DNA from: Collinsella aerofaciens | GTDB taxonomy: Bacteria > Actinomycetota > Coriobacteriia > Coriobacteriales > Coriobacteriaceae | NCBI RefSeq assembly: GCF_901212495.1 | Contig: NZ_CAAKNY010000020.1 | Location: forward strand, 127,734 to 150,439 | Reading direction: 5' to 3' | DNA length: 22,706 nucleotides | Shown: positions 7,475 through 15,012 of the stretch, piece after piece | How positions within the stretch are numbered: the first letter of the stretch is position 1 | Layout: every line of letters begins with the position of its first letter | Made by a program: the position numbers and the translations under genes | The notes under the pieces: generated by a model | What the model was told of the DNA's origin: nothing | Databases searched by the model: none | Seen by the model: only the letters and a program-made list of their open reading frames with translations

Positions 7475-8329
7475 ATGGGCAAAGCACTCAAGCGCTGGTG
7501 GCCGCTCTTTATGCTGCCCACGTGCCTGGCGTTTATGATCGGGTTCGTGATCCCCTTTATCCAGGGTTTCTACCTCTCGTTCTGCCAGTTTATTACCATC
7601 AACAACACCCACTTCGTCGGTATCGAGAACTACGTGCGCGCGCTGTCCGATCCGCAGTTTGCTACGTCGTTCTTCTTTACGGTGGCGTTTGCCTTCCTGT
7701 CGACAGTGCTCATCAACGTGATCGCCCTCGCCATCGCGCAGGCGCTCACCCGCAAGGCGCTCAAGGGCACCAACATCTTCCGCACGATATTCTTTATGCC
7801 TAACCTGATCGGCGGCATCGTGCTGGGCTACATTTGGCAGATTCTGATCAATTGCCTGCTCTCCAACATCGGCGCCGACCTTATCGCCCTTAACTCCGCT
7901 GCCGGCTTCTGGGGCCTTATCATCCTGACCCTGTGGCAGCAGGTCGGCTACATGATGATCATCTACATTGCTGGTCTGCAGTCCATTCCGTCCGACTACA
8001 TCGAGGCCGCCAAGGTCGACGGTGCCACGGCATGGCAGACGTTTTGGAAGGTTAAGATCCCTAACCTGATGCCGACGATCACCATCTGCCTGTTCCTGTC
8101 CATCACCAACGGCTTTAAGCTGTTCGACCAGAACCTCGCCCTTACCGGTGGTGCCCCCGCGCACTCCACCGAGATGCTTGCCCTGAATATCTACAACACG
8201 TTCTACTCGCGTGCCGGCATAGCATGGCAGGGCATTGGTCAGGCCAAGGCAGTCATCTTCTGCATCCTGGTCGTAGCAATCTCCATGATCCAGCTTAAGG
8301 CCACGAGGTCCAAGGAGGTGCAGCAGTAA
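7475..8329 (+). CDS. Sugar ABC transporter permease, MalF/MsmF-like
   Basis: A 284-residue inner-membrane permease with about six hydrophobic segments, starting after a short basic N-terminus. The EAA loop that contacts the ATPase is clear at residues 177-196 (EAAKVDGATAWQTFWKVKIP). It pairs with the next gene to form the membrane channel of a CUT1 carbohydrate importer. GAAAGGA precedes the start. Its stop codon overlaps the next start by one base (TAATG), so translation is probably coupled. It is shorter than E. coli MalF because it lacks the large periplasmic loop, as is usual for MsmF-type permeases. Confidence 0.93.
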   Translation: MGKALKRWWPLFMLPTCLAFMIGFVIPFIQGFYLSFCQFITINNTHFVGIENYVRALSDPQFATSFFFTVAFAFLSTVLINVIALAIAQALTRKALKGTNIFRTIFFMPNLIGGIVLGYIWQILINCLLSNIGADLIALNSAAGFWGLIILTLWQQVGYMMIIYIAGLQSIPSDYIEAAKVDGATAWQTFWKVKIPNLMPTITICLFLSITNGFKLFDQNLALTGGAPAHSTEMLALNIYNTFYSRAGIAWQGIGQAKAVIFCILVVAISMIQLKATRSKEVQQ

Positions 8330-9168
8330 TGAAACGCGATAAGGTTATCAACCGTGCGCTCTCGATCTTCTTTACGATCCTGTCGCTCGCATGGATCTAC
8401 CCCGTGTTCATGATTGCGCTCAATTCCTTTAAAAAGGCGACTGCAATCAGCACCACCACGGCATTCGATCTGCTCACGCCCGAGACGTTCAACGGCCTTG
8501 CAAACTACGTGCACGCCCTGAACGAGCAGGGCTTTGCCTCGGCGTTTATGTACTCGCTCATCATCACGGTCACGTCGGTCGTTCTGATCTTGGTGTGCTG
8601 CTCCATGTGCGCTTGGTACGTAGTGCGCGTCAACAGCAAGATCTCGAACTTCTTCTATTACCTGTTCGTCTTCTCGATGGTCGTGCCCTTCCAGATGCTC
8701 ATGTTCACGCTGTCCAATTTGGCGGACCGTATCGGCTTCAACACGCCGTTCAACATCTGCTTTATCTACCTTGGCTTTGGCGCGGGCCTGGCGGTCTTTA
8801 TGTTCGCCGGCTTTGTAAAGAACATCCCGCTTGAGATCGAGGAGGCGGCCATGATTGATGGCTGCAACCCAGTCCAGGTGTTCTTCAAGATCGTCCTCCC
8901 CATCATGAAGCCCACCTATCTTTCGGTCGGCATCCTCGAGACCATGTGGGTCTGGAACGACTATCTGCTGCCCTACCTTACGCTCGACTCCACCAAATAC
9001 AAGACCATTCCTATCTTGATCCAGTACTTCCGCGGCGGCTACGGCCACGTCGAGCTCGGCCCCATGATGGCCTGCATCATGATGGTCGTTGTCCCCATCG
9101 TCATCATGTACATCTTCTGCCAGAAGTACATCATCGACGGTGTGGTGGCAGGTGCCGTCAAGGGCTGA
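8329..9168 (+). CDS. Sugar ABC transporter permease, MalG/MsmG-like
   Basis: A 279-residue permease with about six membrane segments. The EAA loop is at residues 171-190 (EEAAMIDGCNPVQVFFKIVL). It has the MalG-type N-terminus with one early transmembrane helix and YPVFMIALNSFK. Its AAGGAGGTG ribosome site lies inside the end of the preceding permease gene and the genes overlap by one base. It forms a heterodimer with that permease. A 68-bp gap with a hairpin separates it from the ATPase gene. Confidence 0.93.
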   Translation: MKRDKVINRALSIFFTILSLAWIYPVFMIALNSFKKATAISTTTAFDLLTPETFNGLANYVHALNEQGFASAFMYSLIITVTSVVLILVCCSMCAWYVVRVNSKISNFFYYLFVFSMVVPFQMLMFTLSNLADRIGFNTPFNICFIYLGFGAGLAVFMFAGFVKNIPLEIEEAAMIDGCNPVQVFFKIVLPIMKPTYLSVGILETMWVWNDYLLPYLTLDSTKYKTIPILIQYFRGGYGHVELGPMMACIMMVVVPIVIMYIFCQKYIIDGVVAGAVKG

Positions 9169-9193
9169 TGCCGTTACTGTTTTGCAAGTTTTA

Positions 9194-9218
9194 GCGGCGC
9201 CCCTCAGCGCGGCGCCGC
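9194..9218 (+). other. Intercistronic hairpin before the ATPase gene
   Basis: GCGGCGCC (9194-9201) pairs perfectly with GGCGCCGC (9211-9218) around a 9-base loop. No T-tract follows, so it is more likely an attenuating or mRNA-stabilising element than a full terminator. Confidence 0.6.
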
Positions 9219-9236
9219 GTATCGAAAGGTAGAGAC

Positions 9237-10436
9237 ATGGCCGAGATCGTTCTCAAACATGTTCAGAAGGTGTATCCCAACAACGAGTCCAAAAAGAAGG
9301 GCTTCTTTGGCAAAAAGAAGAAGACCGAGGAGAAGAAGCACAACCTCAAGGCTACCGAGGACGGCGTGCTCGCGGTGGAGGACTTTAACCTCATCGTGCA
9401 TGACCAGGAGTTTATCGTTCTCGTCGGCCCGTCTGGCTGCGGTAAGTCCACGACGATGCGCATGGTCGCTGGCCTAGAGGACATCACCTCGGGCGACGTG
9501 CTCATCGACGGCAAGCGCGTCAACGACGTGGCACCCAAGGACCGCGACATCGCCATGGTGTTCCAGAGCTATGCTCTGTACCCCAATATGACGGTGTACG
9601 AGAACATGGCGTTTACGCTTGAGCTCAAGAAGGTCCCCAAGGACGAGATCGACCGTAAGGTTCGCTCTGCTGCCGAGATTCTGGGCATTACCGAGTATCT
9701 CGACCGTAAGCCCAGGGCGCTTTCGGGCGGCCAGCGTCAGCGTGTCGCTATCGGCCGCGCCATCGTGCGTGATCCCAAGGTCTTCCTGATGGACGAGCCG
9801 CTGTCCAACCTGGACGCCAAGCTTCGTAACCAGATGCGTGCCGAGCTCATTAAGCTGCGCCACGAGATCAAGGGCACGTTCATCTATGTTACCCACGACC
9901 AGACCGAGGCTATGACCCTCGGCGATCGCATCGTGGTCATGAAGGACGGCGTCGTCCAGCAGATCGCCACCCCACAGGAGGTCTTCAACCATCCCGCGAA
10001 CATCTTCGTCGCCGGCTTTATCGGCGTGCCGCAGATGAACTTCTTCGATGCCCAGCTGGTGCGCTCGGGCAACGGCTTCACCGTCAAGACCGAGGATATG
10101 AACGTGGCGCTCGCCCCCGAGACCTGCGCTCAGCTCGCTCTTAACTGGGACGGCGGCGACGTGAAGGAGATCACGGCCGGCGTGCGCCCCGAGCAGATTC
10201 TGCTTGCCGACAAGGACGAGGAGGGTGCGCTTCAGGGCACCGTCGAGGTGACCGAGCTCATGGGTTCGACCGAGCACGTCCACGTGACCGCTCCCGACGG
10301 CCAGTTTGTCCTGATCATCCCCGTCGTCGATCTTGAGGCCAAGGGTGCGCTCGAGGCGGGCGACCCCATCTGGTTCAAGTTCGAGAAGAACGCGACCCAT
10401 CTGTTCGATAAGGTGTCTGGCAAGAACCTTATCTAG
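9237..10436 (+). CDS. msmK: MsmK/UgpC-type sugar ABC transporter ATPase
   Basis: A 399-residue ATPase energising the adjacent importer. Walker A GPSGCGKST (64-72), Q-loop Gln110, signature LSGGQ (162-166), Walker B FLMDEP with Glu187, and switch His220 are all intact; residues about 235-399 are the regulatory TOBE/OB domain. The sequence is very close to streptococcal MsmK as I remember it, but between KVYPN and the VEDF strand there are roughly 25 extra residues, very rich in lysine (about 18-41: KKKGFFGKKKK, then TEEKKHNLK). Proteins of this group often serve several importers. GAAAGG precedes the start. A terminator follows. Confidence 0.95.
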   Translation: MAEIVLKHVQKVYPNNESKKKGFFGKKKKTEEKKHNLKATEDGVLAVEDFNLIVHDQEFIVLVGPSGCGKSTTMRMVAGLEDITSGDVLIDGKRVNDVAPKDRDIAMVFQSYALYPNMTVYENMAFTLELKKVPKDEIDRKVRSAAEILGITEYLDRKPRALSGGQRQRVAIGRAIVRDPKVFLMDEPLSNLDAKLRNQMRAELIKLRHEIKGTFIYVTHDQTEAMTLGDRIVVMKDGVVQQIATPQEVFNHPANIFVAGFIGVPQMNFFDAQLVRSGNGFTVKTEDMNVALAPETCAQLALNWDGGDVKEITAGVRPEQILLADKDEEGALQGTVEVTELMGSTEHVHVTAPDGQFVLIIPVVDLEAKGALEAGDPIWFKFEKNATHLFDKVSGKNLI

Positions 10437-10505
10437 GCCCGGTGCATCCAGGCTCTCCCTTTGGTCGACTGCGGTATTGCCATCCTTCTGCCGCGGTCAC
10501 ATATA

Positions 10506-10548
10506 AGGCTTCCCTCTCATCCACGAGGCGAGAGGGGAGCCTTTCTTT
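10506..10548 (+). terminator. Intrinsic terminator of the ABC operon
   Basis: Positions 10506-10518 pair with 10530-10542 over 13 pairs (one G-T), followed by the T-rich TTCTTT. It lies about 70 bp after the ATPase stop. Confidence 0.9.
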
Positions 10549-10575
10549 GTGTTGGGGCTGCCCATCTGTCAGTTT

Positions 10576-10797
10576 GTCTCGAACTGTAACAGGTAGAGGG
10601 CCAAAGTCGGTCAAGTTGTTACAGAACGAGATTGAGTTGAGCCGCCTGTCCTTTCGTCTCGATCTGTAACACGAGAGGCTGATTTCGGCAGCTACCTGTT
10701 ACAGATTGAGATTGTTTTAGCCGCCTTGCCCGTCTGTCTCATTCTGTAACAGGTAGACTCAATTTTGCCGGCCAGATGTTACAGATTGAGATTGTTT
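10576..10797. repeat. Three 80-bp tandem units made of alternating palindromic arms
   Basis: A motif close to GTCTCRWTCTGTAACAGGTAG occurs six times in alternating orientation. Forward arms start at 10576, 10656 and 10736; reverse arms (TGTTACAG core) start at 10617, 10697 and 10777. Both series have a period of exactly 80 bp. Within a unit the arms are inverted repeats with one or two mismatches over 15 bases, around a diverged centre. The sequence between arms is also recognisably related between units 1 and 2, so these are diverged tandem duplications. The array fills most of the gap between the converging msmK and glgP genes. No coding frame is evident. Confidence 0.92.
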
Positions 10798-10832
10798 GGT
10801 CGAGGCAAGCCACGGGCAATACAAGGGCACAA

Positions 10833-10864
10833 AAAACGGAGCCGTGTTGCCGCGACTCCGTTTT
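10833..10864 (-). terminator. Terminator of glgP
   Basis: AAAACGGAG (10833-10841) pairs with CTCCGTTTT (10856-10864). On the minus strand the stem is followed by six T, giving a good terminator for glgP 27 bp past its stop. On the plus strand the tail is four T, so it may also stop read-through from the array. Confidence 0.88.
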
Positions 10865-10890
10865 CAAGAGGATGGGTAAGGGAAGTGAAA

Positions 10891-13158
10891 TTAGTTCAGG
10901 TGCCAGATCTCGTCGTTGTACTGGGAGATGGTGCGGTCGGACGAGAAGGTGCCGGCGTTGGCGATATTGATGAGCGCCTTGCGCATCCAGGCGTCCTGGT
11001 CCTCGTAGTCGACCAGTACGCGCTCCTTGGTCTGGATGTACTCCTCAATGTCGAGTAGGGCCATAAACCAGTCCTTGCCCTTAATGTCGTCGTGCAGACG
11101 CTGCAGGCGCTCCGCGTTGCCGGTCGCCATAAAGGCCGGGTTGGTGATGAAGTCCACCAGCAGCTTGATGCCGGGCTTGCGGTAGAGCGCGCCGGCGTCA
11201 TAGGCGCCGTCGGCGTAGAGTTGCTCGACCTGTTTGGATGAGGCGCCAAAGGTATAGATGTTCTCGTCGCCGACGAGCTCGGCGATCTCCACATTCGCGC
11301 CGTCGAGCGTGCACAGGGTCAAGGCGCCGTTGAGCATGAACTTCATGTTGGAGGTGCCGCTCGCCTCCTTGGAGGCCAGGCTGATCTGCTCGGAGATGTC
11401 AGCAGCGGGGATCACGCGCTCGGCAGCGGTGACGTTGTAGTGCTCGATCATGACAACCTGCAGGTAGGGGGCCACGTTGGGGTCGTTGGCTATCCACTGG
11501 GACAGCGTCAGGATCAGGTGAATGATGTCTTGGGCGATGGTGTAGGCAGGGGCCGCCTTGCCGCCAAAGATGATGGTGACGGGGTGCTTAGGCTTATTGC
11601 CGTTCTTGATGTCGAGATACTTCCAGATGATGTAGAGCGCGAGCATCTGCTGGCGCTTGTACTCGTGGATACGCTTGACCTGGACGTCGATGATGGCGTT
11701 GGAGGGAATGGTCACACCCTGCTCGAGCGCCATGAACTGGCGCATGATGGCCTTGGTATCGGTCTTGGTGGCAGCCAGGCGCTCAAGAACATCTTTGTCG
11801 TCAACGAACTTGGCAAGCTTGCTCAGGTTGCCGGTGCTGCGCCAATCGGTGCCGATCACGTCGTCGAGCAGGCTGGCGAGCGCGGGGTTGGCTCCCTGGA
11901 TCCAGCGGCGGAAGGTGATACCGTTGGTCTTATTTGAGAACTTCTCGGGGTAGATCTCGTAGAACGGATGAAGCTCGGTATCCTCCAGGATCTTGGTGTG
12001 GAGTGCGGCGACGCCGTTGATGGAGAAGCCAAAGTGAATGTCCATGTGGGCCATGTGGACGGTGTCGTATTCGTCGATGATGGCGACGCGCGGGTCGTCG
12101 TGCTCGGTCTTTGCGATCTCATCGAGCTTGACGATGATGTCGGCGATGGCGGGCGAGACCCTCTGCAGGCTGGTGAGCGGCCACTTTTCGAGCGCCTCGG
12201 CAAGAATCGTGTGGTTAGTGTAGGCGACCATGGAGCGCACAATGGCAACGGCCTCGTCAAACTCGATGTCGTGCTCGGTGGTGAGCAGGCGAATGAGCTC
12301 AGGGATGACCATGGTGGGGTGCGTGTCGTTAATTTGGACCACGGCGTAGTCGGCCAGATCGTGCAGGTTGCTGCCGCGCTCGATGGCCTCGTCGATCAGG
12401 AGCTGGGCGGCGTTGCTCACCATGAAGTACTCCTGGTAGATGCGAAGCAGGCGGCCCTGCTCGTCGGAATCGTCGGGGTAGAGGAACAAGGTGAGGTTCT
12501 TGGCGATCTCGGTCTTGTCGAAGTCGATGGAGCTGCCGGGGACCAGACCGTCGTCGACGCTCGCCAAGTCGAACAGGCGCAGGCGGTTTTTGGTGGGCTG
12601 GCCGTAGCCAGGCACGTCGATGTTGACGAGCTTGGAGGTAACGGCAAAGGCGCCGAACTCAACAGTGTAGGAGCGGTCGTCATCGATCAGGATATCCTGC
12701 TCGCCGAGCCACTCGTCGGGGACGGCCTGCTGCTGGTTGTCGACAAAGCGCTGGCGGAACAGGCCGTAATGGTAGTTGAGGCCCACGCCGTCGCCGGTAA
12801 GGCCCAGCGTTGCGATGGAATCCAAGAAGCATGCGGCCAGACGGCCCAGGCCGCCGTTACCGAGCGAAGGCTCGACCTCGAACTCCTCGATCTTGTTGAG
12901 GTCGTGGCCGGCGGCGGTGAGCTGGTCCTTAACCTCGTTATAGATACCGAGGTCGATCATGTTGTTGATCAACAGTTTGCCAATCAAGAACTCAGCAGAG
13001 ATGTAATAGAGCTTTTTCTTGCCATTGTTGAGCGGGCAGGCGGCTGAGCGCTCCTGCACGAGCTTGACCAGCAGCTTATAAATATGACGGTCATCGAGCT
13101 GCTCGAGCGAGGTTCCAAAGGACTGCTCGGCGAGTTCTGTGAGATTGATACGGGGCAT
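10891..13158 (-). CDS. glgP: Glycogen/maltodextrin phosphorylase
   Basis: A 755-residue GT35 phosphorylase that releases glucose-1-phosphate from the non-reducing ends of alpha-1,4-glucans. The pyridoxal-phosphate lysine is Lys606 in EASGTSNMKFMLNGALT; EPSLGNGGLGRLAACF (96-111) and KRIHEYKRQ (495-503) are also family hallmarks. A longer frame begins 12 codons upstream (13194), but the start at 13158 has a strong AGGAGG site just before it. It lies downstream of malQ on the same strand, with a hairpin in the 128-bp gap. Together they would degrade imported maltodextrins or stored glycogen. Confidence 0.97.
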   Translation of the reverse strand: MPRINLTELAEQSFGTSLEQLDDRHIYKLLVKLVQERSAACPLNNGKKKLYYISAEFLIGKLLINNMIDLGIYNEVKDQLTAAGHDLNKIEEFEVEPSLGNGGLGRLAACFLDSIATLGLTGDGVGLNYHYGLFRQRFVDNQQQAVPDEWLGEQDILIDDDRSYTVEFGAFAVTSKLVNIDVPGYGQPTKNRLRLFDLASVDDGLVPGSSIDFDKTEIAKNLTLFLYPDDSDEQGRLLRIYQEYFMVSNAAQLLIDEAIERGSNLHDLADYAVVQINDTHPTMVIPELIRLLTTEHDIEFDEAVAIVRSMVAYTNHTILAEALEKWPLTSLQRVSPAIADIIVKLDEIAKTEHDDPRVAIIDEYDTVHMAHMDIHFGFSINGVAALHTKILEDTELHPFYEIYPEKFSNKTNGITFRRWIQGANPALASLLDDVIGTDWRSTGNLSKLAKFVDDKDVLERLAATKTDTKAIMRQFMALEQGVTIPSNAIIDVQVKRIHEYKRQQMLALYIIWKYLDIKNGNKPKHPVTIIFGGKAAPAYTIAQDIIHLILTLSQWIANDPNVAPYLQVVMIEHYNVTAAERVIPAADISEQISLASKEASGTSNMKFMLNGALTLCTLDGANVEIAELVGDENIYTFGASSKQVEQLYADGAYDAGALYRKPGIKLLVDFITNPAFMATGNAERLQRLHDDIKGKDWFMALLDIEEYIQTKERVLVDYEDQDAWMRKALINIANAGTFSSDRTISQYNDEIWHLN

Positions 13159-13204
13159 GTTTCCTCCTGTGATGGGTTGATTACATGTCTGCAATTCATA
13201 AGAA

Positions 13205-13239
13205 TCCCGCGCGAGGGGTTGGGGCGGCCTCGCGCGGGA
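13205..13239 (-). other. Intercistronic hairpin between malQ and glgP
   Basis: Twelve perfect GC-rich pairs (13205-13216 with 13228-13239). On the minus strand only TTCTTAT follows, so it is a weak terminator or attenuator between malQ and glgP, or an mRNA-stabilising element. Confidence 0.7.
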
Positions 13240-13286
13240 AAAACGGACGCGTCCGCACGGTGTAGTGGGTTCGGGCGCGGTGGCTC

Positions 13287-14792
13287 CTATTGGGGAAGCT
13301 CAATTTCGGCTTCCGACGGGATACGGAAGTAGGTCTCGGTCCAGTCGGTAAGCTTGTGCTCGAGCTCGCGGGTGATGGCGCCATCGAGCATGCGCCAGGT
13401 CCAGTTGCCACCCAGGGTGGCGGGAGTGTTGATGCGTGCCTCGTTGCCCAGGTTGAGCAGGTCCTGCATGGTGTAGATGCAGGTATCGCTTACGCTGGCG
13501 GCGATGGTGCGGTTGAGTGCATCGGCCATGGGCTCGCCGGCCTGCTGGTGGGTGTACAAGGCAGCTTGCTCGCGCTGACGCGGAGTGGCCGTACCCTCGA
13601 ACCAACCGCGCGCCGTCTCGTTGTCGTGCGTGCCTACATAGGCGACGGTATTGGCGATGTAGTTATGCGGCAGGTAATACGAGTTGGTGCCCTCAAAGGC
13701 AAACTGCAGGATCTTCATGCCGGGGAAGCCCGAGGTGTCGCGCATATCGATGACGCCGGGGGTAAGAAAGCCCAGGTCCTCGGCGATAATAGGCAGCGTG
13801 CCGAGCTTTTCCTCGAGCGTCTTGAAGAGCTTGAGGCCGGGGCCCTGCGTCCACGAACCGTAGGACGAATCGGGTGAGGAGAAAGGCACCTCCCAATAGG
13901 CCTCGAAGCCGCGGAAGTGATCCAGGCGGATGACATCGTACATGTCGAGGGCGGCGCGGATACGGCCTTCCCACCAGGAGAAACCGTCGGCCTCCATGGC
14001 GTCCCAGTCGTAGATGGGATTGCCCCAGTACTGGCCGGTGGCCGAGAACTGATCGGGCGGCGTTCCCGCGACGCTGATGGGATTGCCGGCGGCGTCGATC
14101 TTAAAGAGCTCGGGCGTGGCCCACATCTCGACCGAGTCGCGCGAGACGTAGATAGGCAAGTCGCCGATGATAAGGATGTCGCGCTCGTTGGCATAGGCCT
14201 TGAGGCGGCTCCACTGACGATTGAAGAAGTGCTGCGTCATCTGGTGGTAGAGCATGCGCGCGGGATGGGCGGAGCAGACCTTGGCAGAAGCCTCACCGCG
14301 GGTACGGAGCTCTGCAGGCCACTCCCAAAATGCCTTGAGACCGCATTCCTCCTTGACGGTCATGAACTCGCAGTAAGGAATGAGCCAGTCTTCGTTTGCC
14401 TGGACATAGTCGTCAAAATCGGCCGGCTTGTCGGCGGCAAAGCGCTCGGCGGCGCGGTCGAGAATCTGACGACGGCCAACAAAGATAGCGCCATAGTCAA
14501 CGTTGTTGGGGTCGGAGCCTAGGTCCACGCCGTCGATATCGCGCTGCTCCAGGTAACCTGTCTCGATAAGCTCGACAAAGTCGATGAAATTGGGGTTGCC
14601 CGCACGGGCCGAGAATGACTGATAGGGCGAGTCGCCATAGCTCGTCGTCGTAAGGGGCAGAATCTGCCAATAATGTTGTTTGCACGAGGCGAGGAAATCG
14701 ACAAAGTCGTAGGCGTTCCAGCCAAAGCCGCCGATGCCGTACGGTCCGGGCAGGGACGAGATGGGCATGAGAACACCGCTTGCACGCTCCAT
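13287..14792 (-). CDS. malQ: 4-alpha-glucanotransferase (amylomaltase)
   Basis: A 501-residue GH77 enzyme that transfers alpha-1,4-glucan segments between maltodextrins and releases glucose. Near the N-terminus it has SGVLMPISSLPGPYGIG. The catalytic nucleophile is Asp291 in IRLDHFRGF, the acid/base Glu338 in IIAEDLGF, and the third acid Asp390 in VGTHDNET. The frame is open to a TTG at 14870, but the ATG at 14792 is preferred because homologues begin near this point and GGTGAG lies 7 bases before it. It is followed by glgP and preceded by a candidate GntR operator. Confidence 0.96.
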   Translation of the reverse strand: MERASGVLMPISSLPGPYGIGGFGWNAYDFVDFLASCKQHYWQILPLTTTSYGDSPYQSFSARAGNPNFIDFVELIETGYLEQRDIDGVDLGSDPNNVDYGAIFVGRRQILDRAAERFAADKPADFDDYVQANEDWLIPYCEFMTVKEECGLKAFWEWPAELRTRGEASAKVCSAHPARMLYHQMTQHFFNRQWSRLKAYANERDILIIGDLPIYVSRDSVEMWATPELFKIDAAGNPISVAGTPPDQFSATGQYWGNPIYDWDAMEADGFSWWEGRIRAALDMYDVIRLDHFRGFEAYWEVPFSSPDSSYGSWTQGPGLKLFKTLEEKLGTLPIIAEDLGFLTPGVIDMRDTSGFPGMKILQFAFEGTNSYYLPHNYIANTVAYVGTHDNETARGWFEGTATPRQREQAALYTHQQAGEPMADALNRTIAASVSDTCIYTMQDLLNLGNEARINTPATLGGNWTWRMLDGAITRELEHKLTDWTETYFRIPSEAEIELPQ

Positions 14793-14877
14793 GGATGCGC
14801 TCACCAACCTTCTTGTTGTGGGACCGGCCTGCAGATGGGTGAACAGTCCGCCCCCGGTGCTCTGATTCAATACGCCT

Positions 14878-14904
14878 ATTGTAGAACATGTTGTTTAAAC
14901 ATGT
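14878..14904 (-). promoter_or_regulatory. malQ promoter region with candidate GntR operator
   Basis: The 19-base element at 14886-14904 has 7-bp arms ACATGTT/AACATGT and contains GTTTAAAC (14893-14900), an exact GTNTANAC match. It shares the 10-mer TTGTTTAAAC with the PTS-HAD promoter. On the minus strand a -10-like TACAAT (rc of 14878-14883) follows immediately, so bound protein would cover the -35/-10 spacer. Confidence 0.5.
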
Positions 14905-14956
14905 ATAGGTAAGATGGAAAAGTTGCTCGGATTTCAGTGAATGGTTACGCGCCATG

Positions 14957-14990
14957 AAAAAGCCCCGGTCTCACATCGTGAGATCGGGGC
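14957..14990 (-). terminator. Intrinsic terminator of galE
   Basis: Positions 14962-14974 pair with 14978-14990 over 13 pairs (one G-T) around a 3-base loop; on the minus strand five T follow (14957-14961). It separates galE from the malQ promoter, so malQ-glgP is a separate unit. Confidence 0.93.
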
Positions 14991-15012
14991 AAGAACAGCA
15001 TGCAGGTTTTTG

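Noticed and set aside
10437..10614. Small gene in the gap after msmK
   Set aside because: Short frames there overlap the terminator and the repeat array and have no ribosome site.
10576..10797. CRISPR array
   Set aside because: The repeated arms alternate in orientation and the intervening sequences are themselves related between units, unlike unique spacers. No cas gene is in the window.
11968..13047. 359-codon frame antisense to glgP
   Set aside because: It is the complement of conserved phosphorylase sequence, with no recognisable domain.
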